Shown piece after piece: positions 47,298 through 64,000 of a stretch of DNA of 64,000 nucleotides (within the stretch, counting starts at the first letter, position 1; every line of letters begins with the position of its first letter). A program made the translations under genes and the position numbers. This DNA comes from Misgurnus anguillicaudatus (taxonomy: Eukaryota > Chordata > Actinopteri > Cypriniformes > Cobitidae): positions 16,069,001 through 16,133,000 of the forward strand of contig NC_073342.2 in assembly GCF_027580225.2 (NCBI RefSeq), written 5' to 3'. The notes beneath the pieces are model-generated. The model saw only the letters and a list, made by a program, of their open reading frames with translations. It was not told the origin of the DNA and searched no databases.

Positions 47298-47437
47298 ATT
47301 TTAAGGTCCCTTTATTTACACTTCAAAAATGCTGGGTAGTGTAAACCCATGGTGGAGAAAGTATAGGCAAACCCAAATGCTGTTTAAATTAGCCTGTGTT
47401 GGGTTTGAAATATGAACATTTATATACATTCATTTAA

Positions 47438-47816
47438 AGGGACATTCCACTTTTTTTGAAAATAGTCTAATTTTCCAGCTCCCCAAGAGTTAAACATTTG
47501 ATTTTTACAGTTTTGGAATCCATTCAGCTGATCTCCGGGTCTGGCGGTACCACTTTTAGCATAGCTTAGCATAATCCATTGAATCTGATTAGGCCATTAG
47601 CATTGCGCTAAAAAGATTTTTAAATTTTCCCATTTAAAACTTGGTGACCCCTGGTCTAATCAGATTCAATGAATTATGCTAAGCTATGCTAAAAATGGTC
47701 CCGCCAGATCCGAAGATCGGCTGAATGGATTCCAAAATGGTAAAAATCAAATGTTTAACTCTAGAGGAGCTGGAAAATGACAATTTTTTAAAAAATAAAA
47801 AAGGTGGAGTGTCCCT
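47438..47816. mobile_element. TTAA foldback MITE family A, internally deleted
   Basis: TTAA|AGGGACATTCCACTTTT ... GGTGGAGTGTCCCT|TTAA. Both arms are present and the central hairpin region is missing. It is inserted in a TGCTGGGT/GGGTTTG-type repeat (about 47328-47880). Confidence 0.88.
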
Positions 47817-48095
47817 TTAACCAAACAATTGGGTTTGTGCATATTTTATTAATCCATGGGTAAAAAAAAACCCAGAAATTCTCAAATAACTAGAAAATAG
47901 TCGTATTAAATTTAAGTTGTTTTCCTTGTAGGGCCCCATTCAGTTCATGTTCAGTGCAGTGTAAGATATCAGGTTTTACTTTTGTGTGTGCCCATGTGTG
48001 GGAACAATACTAGCATTGTGGGATATTTGGTTTTCTATAATGCAACAGAACCAGAAGTTTCACTCAAATGAGGTAATGTAAAGGTTATTTAGGGG

Positions 48096-48370
48096 CCGTT
48101 TACACAACACAGTTTAAACTAAAAACTGAAAACCTTTTATTAGTTGTGGCCATTCATTTACATGGCAATGGTATTTTGGGGACATGAAAATGCAGTTTTC
48201 AAAAGTGATGCCGTTATAGTCAAAATGCAAATTTGGTGACATTATGTGTATGCATATTATAAATGTGACATCGCCAACTACTCTACTGGAATGCACATTA
48301 CAGCATTTTCCATGAGGATTGTTTTGAGAACGATGTCGGTAGGCGAAAAACTTTTCAGGATAAACTTTTC
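48096..48370. mobile_element. left part of a PIF/Harbinger-like MITE
   Basis: TTA|GGGGCCGTTTACACAAC matches the ends of 37809-39840. The right end was not found. Confidence 0.5.
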
Positions 48371-48868
48371 CACTTTGGTGCATTGCTGTTATGCAAACCC
48401 TTAGACAACTTTAAAATCATGCGCCTCAATCTACCTTTATTTATTTGTAAATATATCCATCCACTACATTTCCATGCGCAAACATTGCTTCAGCCCCTTG
48501 CAGTGGGATAAAACACAGAGCAGAATAGATTCACTGTGCCCGGCGTGTCATTCAATACTCCACAGCATCCTTGAAATTCAGCACAGCGTTTGAATGAACG
48601 TGAACACGCTGTGCCCAAAACACATGCTTTCATAGATAAACAAGCACACTCACACACAATCAGATACCTTGTGCTGTACTTGCCCTATATCTGGCCTTAA
48701 ACACCTATAGTGCAACGTCTGTTGACCTGTACCAAAACCAGAGATCTAAAAATAGACTGCCACGTCACTATCGTAACCTACTCTGCTGCTGCATGGGGTT
48801 GCTGTTGACTGATTTTAAAGTATTTCCTAAGATTGAAGAAGATAATATGATGAAACCAACCCAATCTC

Positions 48869-49388
48869 AAGGCAAGTTGTGGTATAGTCACGAAATATTT
48901 TGATCTATTTATTCGTGTTCATGTCACTGAGCACGAATGTCTTGTTTGTGTCACTCAGTACAGATTTCTATAAATATTTTTTCATGTCCACAGCATGATT
49001 TTTCATGTCATTTAAAAAAAAAAAATTTTTATCACTTAGGGTTAGACTTTCTCTTACATTTCAGACATAATAACCCAAACCCCAAGCGAAAACCATTTAA
49101 CAATCAGAAGAAAAACATGTAGAAACCAATCCATAAAATTACATTCTAACCCAAACCCCAAATCTAACTCCAACCCTAAGCAACAATTATTTAAAACAAA
49201 AAAAACAAAAAAGAAAGTCGTACTAGGGACACGAAAAACTATTTATAAAAATGTGTGCTGAGTGACATGAAAAAGACATTCATGCTCAATGACGGCACGG
49301 GAAAAAAAAAAAACGGAAAATCATGTCAATGAACACAAATAAATAAATCAAATATTTCGTGACTATACCACGAAATGCCTTGAGGTAG
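48869..49388. mobile_element. foldback element (TGGTATAGTCACGAAATATTT arms)
   Basis: CTCAAGGCAAGTTGTGGTAT at the left and ATACCACGAAATGCCTTGAG at the right. The arms pair through TATTCGTGTTCATGTCA. The centre contains repeated AACCCAAACCCCAA. Confidence 0.75.
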
Positions 49389-49439
49389 GGTTATATGAAA
49401 CATGCTATATTCAGTGCATAAAGGACTGCTACACCATAT

Positions 49440-49655
49440 TCCACTTTTACCGTAAAATAACGTAAAATAACAGACACAATAAATTGCACAAATTTTCCGT
49501 AATCCAAAAATACAGTTTTTTCTTGCAATTTTAACACTGTAAAAAAGTACAATTCTGGCAGCTAGGGTGCCAGGAAAAAAAACATAAAATAATGAGCACA
49601 ATAAATTACATAAATTTTCCGTAATACAAAAATAATTTTTTCTGTTATTTTACAT
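49440..49655. repeat. imperfect tandem duplication, about 120-bp unit
   Basis: AATAAATTGCACAAATTTTC and AATAAATTACATAAATTTTC head two similar units, each with AAAATAA runs and TTTTTTCT. Derived from an 'ACCGTAAAATAACG' repeat. Confidence 0.55.
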
Positions 49656-49668
49656 GACACTCAATTAA

Positions 49669-49795
49669 AAAGGATAGTTCACCCCAACATTAAAAATATG
49701 TCATCATTTACACAACCTCAAGTTGTTACAAACCTGTATAAATGTATTTGTTCTGCTGAACACAAATTAAGGAAGATATTGGTCATCAAGCAAGT
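49669..49795. mobile_element. left end of a cyprinid-type TTAA MITE (GGATAGTTCACCC)
   Basis: TTAA|AAAGGATAGTTCACCCC, then CTCAAGTTGTTACAAACCTG and TCTGCTGAACACAAATTAAG, an arrangement very common in cyprinid genomes. Right arm missing. Confidence 0.7.
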
Positions 49796-49799
49796 AGAT

Positions 49800-51325
49800 A
49801 TATAGATGGCCTAAAAGTTTCTTCTCTAGACAGAAGACCAAGACCCCATTCTGATTTAATGGACCCTGTAAAGATTCACATACTGCAGTCTCATTCTTTT
49901 AAAAAGAATAGAGATTTATGGTGTGGCCTCTATCGAAGACGGATTAAATGCATCATGCTTTTCAGCTCTTAAGAGGCATATTAGAAGCTGTTCCTCTAAT
50001 GGCTTCAGTATAATTACTTAGGGGTTGCTGAACATTTCTCATTGCATGCTGACTGGAGACTTCTTTGCCATTGTCTTACATTTAAATAATTCGCCTTAAT
50101 AACTTCAGCAAATTCTGTGAGAAAACGACCCGCTGTGTTGGATTATCACTGCACTAATTTCAATACCATGACCACACTTTACTCGCCCACTGTCGTGACT
50201 TGGACTACTGCCTACTGTACTGTATCTCAAGCGGCTCTCTGAAAGCTTAAGGAAATTTGGTTCTCTATAAATCTAAAAGCAACATGGAAGGTTTATTGGC
50301 TATGCCAGAGCCATATATACATAATAATGAAACTTTGAAGAAGAAATTGGGCCAGGTTGCTTCTTAGGTAACACAGCAACACCATTTGGCGGATGTGGTT
50401 AACATCTAATTCAATTTGTAAACACAGTTTGGAAAGTGGGACACCGCGTTTTTGGTATCACGTTTCCGTCGCTGACGCGTTTGACACCGCCCCTTTCAGT
50501 CACGTAGACTATTTATTATTAAAAAGCAAAAATTATACTTTTAATTGTAACGTTAGCATGTGGTTTTATGTTATTACTGTACGTTTAGCAGCGGTAGACA
50601 TATCACAGGGACAGACTAAGTTAACCACAACTAGTGTTGCTTTTGGGACTAGTTACTATAACTTGGTTATATTGTGAGCGTTAGGGTACAGAAAGGTACT
50701 GAGGAATAAACTCAAAATGGCTTAAACTACATGCTAAATCAAATTATTACACTACACCCGAATTCATGAAATTTTAAATCAGGACCATGCATGCATTTCA
50801 CTAATAAATGGAAAACATAGATATTTACGTCAAAATAGATGCCGCACAGCATACCTGGCTTATTAATGCATACAATTGCCTCCAATCGATGATTGTGGTG
50901 GAAACTGCAGAGGATATAAAAGGAAAGCCGGGTTCTCTTGTAAAAGTGATCAACCACGCAAGTGTTGTTGTAAGGGAGAGCGAGCAATCTCCTTTTTCTC
51001 GCTCCCTCACGCGCGCGCACATACACACACACAAACGCGCTCAAATGAACAGAAGCACACCTGGCTTGAAAATCTGATCTAACGCATGCAAATATAATTC
51101 AAATCTTTCCATTGTGCCACGAGTGCATCGGTAGAGGCGTTGCATTTCTGCGAAACATTAGGTTAAATAAGCAGTTACATACAGCAAAACCCCATTACAG
51201 CCAATGTGATATCATGCAAGTCTCACAAAGAAACGTGGATACACTCGGGCGGACCCTTCCTCCCCAAGCTTTCCATTCAGCCCAACTTTTCCGTTTTAAC
51301 CGATCGTATTGGATATTTTTAATAC
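49800..51325. other. smpd3 first intron, distal part
   Basis: No gene supported. Open frames at 50393 and 50739-51077 overlap each other on opposite strands and lack splice or family support. Closeness to the promoter makes regulatory content possible. Confidence 0.35.
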
Positions 51326-51329
51326 TCAC

Positions 51330-51476
51330 AATTCAGAAGACCGGCTGTTCTAACAGGTGAATGACTCGTTTCTCGCTATTTCCTTGAGAGATGCCCGAGT
51401 TCGTGGTCCGCCTCGCCGCTCGCTGCTGACGACGCCGAGTTTCTTTCCAGCACCAGCGCGCTTTGAACAGCTCCAC
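51330..51476 (-). other. smpd3: putative smpd3 non-coding first exon
   Basis: This minus-strand GC/CpG-rich stretch ends at 51330 with a strong donor consensus (AATT|GTGAGT). The smpd3 start-codon exon has its own acceptor far downstream, so an upstream untranslated exon is required. This is the only CpG-rich candidate of the right orientation between 25.5 kb and the divergent gene. The 5' boundary is a guess set at the CRE. Confidence 0.5.
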
Positions 51477-51600
51477 TGACGTCACTCCCGCGAACACGAG
51501 CAACGCCACGCCTTTCAGATAACCAGACCCCACCCAACCAGCTACGCTACAACATTTAAAGCTTATGAATGCTAGAGGCGTCAATAGTGTGTGTGGCAGC
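51477..51600 (-). promoter_or_regulatory. CpG-rich promoter with full CRE palindrome, probably of smpd3
   Basis: TGACGTCA at 51477-51484 is a perfect CREB/ATF palindrome inside a locally CpG-rich block. CACCC- and CACGCC-like boxes lie near 51510-51535. It is directly 5' (minus sense) of the putative smpd3 exon 1. That this is a promoter is inferred from composition and motif only. Confidence 0.45.
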
Positions 51601-52258
51601 CTACCCTAACTAGTTGATGCTAAAAACTAGTTGCTTTACAATATTTTTTTACATGGTTCGTTAACGCACACATAGGCATAATTCAACCTTTATAGACTTT
51701 ATAGACAACCATAAAAACGAACACATACAATTATTTATTAAGAACTACATTTTTGGTATTTGTAATGAAAACCATTGGAATTTATATTGTTGTGTATCGT
51801 ATGCCAATAGGTCATTAGAGTTATGGTTAGAAATGTTATGGATTTAAATGTAAGTTTAGTACAAGCCTGCTCTGCAGACCACTGGAGTACTATTAGCGAC
51901 CCCCATTGGTTTTCCCTAAATGCGCATTAATTTGTATAACACTTTTCAAAATAGACATAATTTCAAAGCAGTAACAAAAAGCACACAATAGTGTCGTACC
52001 TGTTACCCTTCTTTTTATGAAAATGTTGACGTGGCTTATTCCGTGGTAAACGATGCTGACAGGACATTGGAATATAACAGAAATAATAAAAATAGGGCTC
52101 CTCTCAGTTGTATTTCTCTCAAAAAGTCTACACTATAACACACTATTATCATCCTCCATGATAAAAAGGTATAAAAATAAAGTGGCTATTATGGGTAATC
52201 GCAGGTTGATAAAATAATATTTAACCATATACGCAATCATCGCATGTTCGCTATGGGG

Positions 52259-52284
52259 ACTTCAAATCCCACAAGGCACTGCGG
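52259..52284 (+). promoter_or_regulatory. ZNF143/SBS-like promoter site
   Basis: The stretch containing TCCCACAAGGCACTGCG closely resembles the ZNF143/STAF SBS element (consensus core TCCCAGAATGCA.TGCG), with only a few mismatches. It lies about 350 bases upstream of the plus-strand gene's start codon. Such sites are typical of TATA-less vertebrate promoters. Confidence 0.55.
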
Positions 52285-52291
52285 TTCTATC

Positions 52292-52305
52292 GTTACCATG
52301 GTTAC
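52292..52305 (-). promoter_or_regulatory. RFX X-box (GTAACCATGGTAAC on the minus strand)
   Basis: The 14-mer on the minus strand fits the X-box pattern GTNRCC-N(0-3)-RGYAAC exactly. It sits 8 bases from the ZNF143-like site and about 325 bases 5' of the plus-strand gene's start. RFX sites close to a start are a hallmark of ciliary genes, so regulation by RFX factors is inferred. Confidence 0.6.
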
Positions 52306-52629
52306 ACTCGCCGTGTACACGTCAGTTTTACAAACACTGGCAAGTTAACGAAGGTGTCTGTCAACGGTTTTCAAGCACCCTTTTGAGGTATTTAGCCGAA
52401 TATTAAGGTTCAAAGTATTAGACCTATAACAAAAAAAAAAAACATACATACAAAAAGAAAGATAAATTGAGACGTATTTACCTTTGTGTTTTGTTTAATC
52501 TGCTATGGATTCGTCTGAGGGATTTTCGGCCGGTGTTCCATACGGCAAAGTTGTGGTTTTAATAAAAAGTAATCTTCACAAAGGGATTATTCATATTAAA
52601 CATGTTTTTTATCTTTCTATTAGTGAGCG

Positions 52630-63959
<11,330 letters not shown>

Positions 63960-63972
63960 ATCGGACTCAGAA

Positions 63973-63978
63973 AATAAA
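63973..63978 (+). terminator. AATAAA polyadenylation signal of the GNAT-like gene
   Basis: Canonical hexamer 14 bases past the stop codon. It implies a very short 3' UTR if used; the window ends 22 bases later. Confidence 0.7.
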
Positions 63979-64000
63979 AACTGTGCTCTCGGGATGTAAA

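Noticed and set aside
51333..51584. 83-codon minus-strand ORF over the CpG-rich block
   Set aside because: Open only because of GC-rich composition; overlaps the putative promoter and untranslated exon and cannot be joined in phase to the smpd3 start exon, which has its own well-matched start.
52506..52629. ATG at 52506 as the start of the GNAT-like protein
   Set aside because: Its frame runs through the first coding exon in a different phase to a TAA; no canonical donor allows it to join in the correct frame. Best seen as an upstream ORF or untranscribed.

Overview
The window is teleost genomic DNA, most likely from a cyprinid-type fish. This rests on spliced vertebrate genes (an unmistakable smpd3), tRNA-derived SINE remnants that read 'GTAGCTCA...' in reverse, the abundant TTAA-flanked foldback MITEs typical of cyprinid genomes, Tc1-like and hAT elements, and long GA/CA/CT microsatellites. 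There are no bacterial-style operons, CRISPR arrays or rRNA genes. The species assignment is inference; the vertebrate/teleost assignment is firm.

Two genes lie head to head. On the minus strand, positions 1 to about 51.33 kb hold smpd3 (neutral sphingomyelinase 2). It has a putative non-coding exon 1 with a CRE at about 51.33-51.48 kb, a roughly 26-kb first intron, a large exon carrying the start codon (23,792-25,496), then three small exons at 11,600-11,675, 3,859-4,020 and 2,864-2,953. The last exon or exons lie left of the window, so about 577 codons are visible and the C-terminal catalytic part is missing. On the plus strand, 52,630-63,959 hold a complete 12-coding-exon gene of 434 codons. 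It encodes a protein I cannot name: an N-terminal domain, an acidic Ser/Glu tract, a GNAT-type acetyl-CoA-binding motif and a C-terminal coiled coil. All exon phases join without a break, and an AATAAA signal follows the stop. Its upstream region carries a ZNF143/SBS-like site and a palindromic RFX X-box, which hints at a ciliary role.

Most of the remaining sequence is transposon-derived. At least seven hAT-type elements have perfect 8-bp target duplications. A large set of foldback MITEs is bounded by TTAA and AGG...CCT termini. There is a PIF/Harbinger-like MITE with a TTA duplication, a nearly intact Tc1-like transposon with IR/DR-type termini (transposase broken by one frameshift and one stop), a degraded second Tc1-like copy, a solo LTR with a 5-bp duplication, and many SINE remnants. 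Several intervals are nested insertions, notably 37.0-41.2 kb (up to four levels), 34.2-35.9 kb, 9.9-11.3 kb and 12.0-13.6 kb, so relative insertion order can be read directly.

No functional link between the two genes is visible beyond their shared roughly 1.3-kb intergenic/promoter interval. The best candidate for something undescribed is the plus-strand GNAT-like gene, followed by a tandem [DE]CP[VIL]H motif array in the disordered linker of the smpd3 product.
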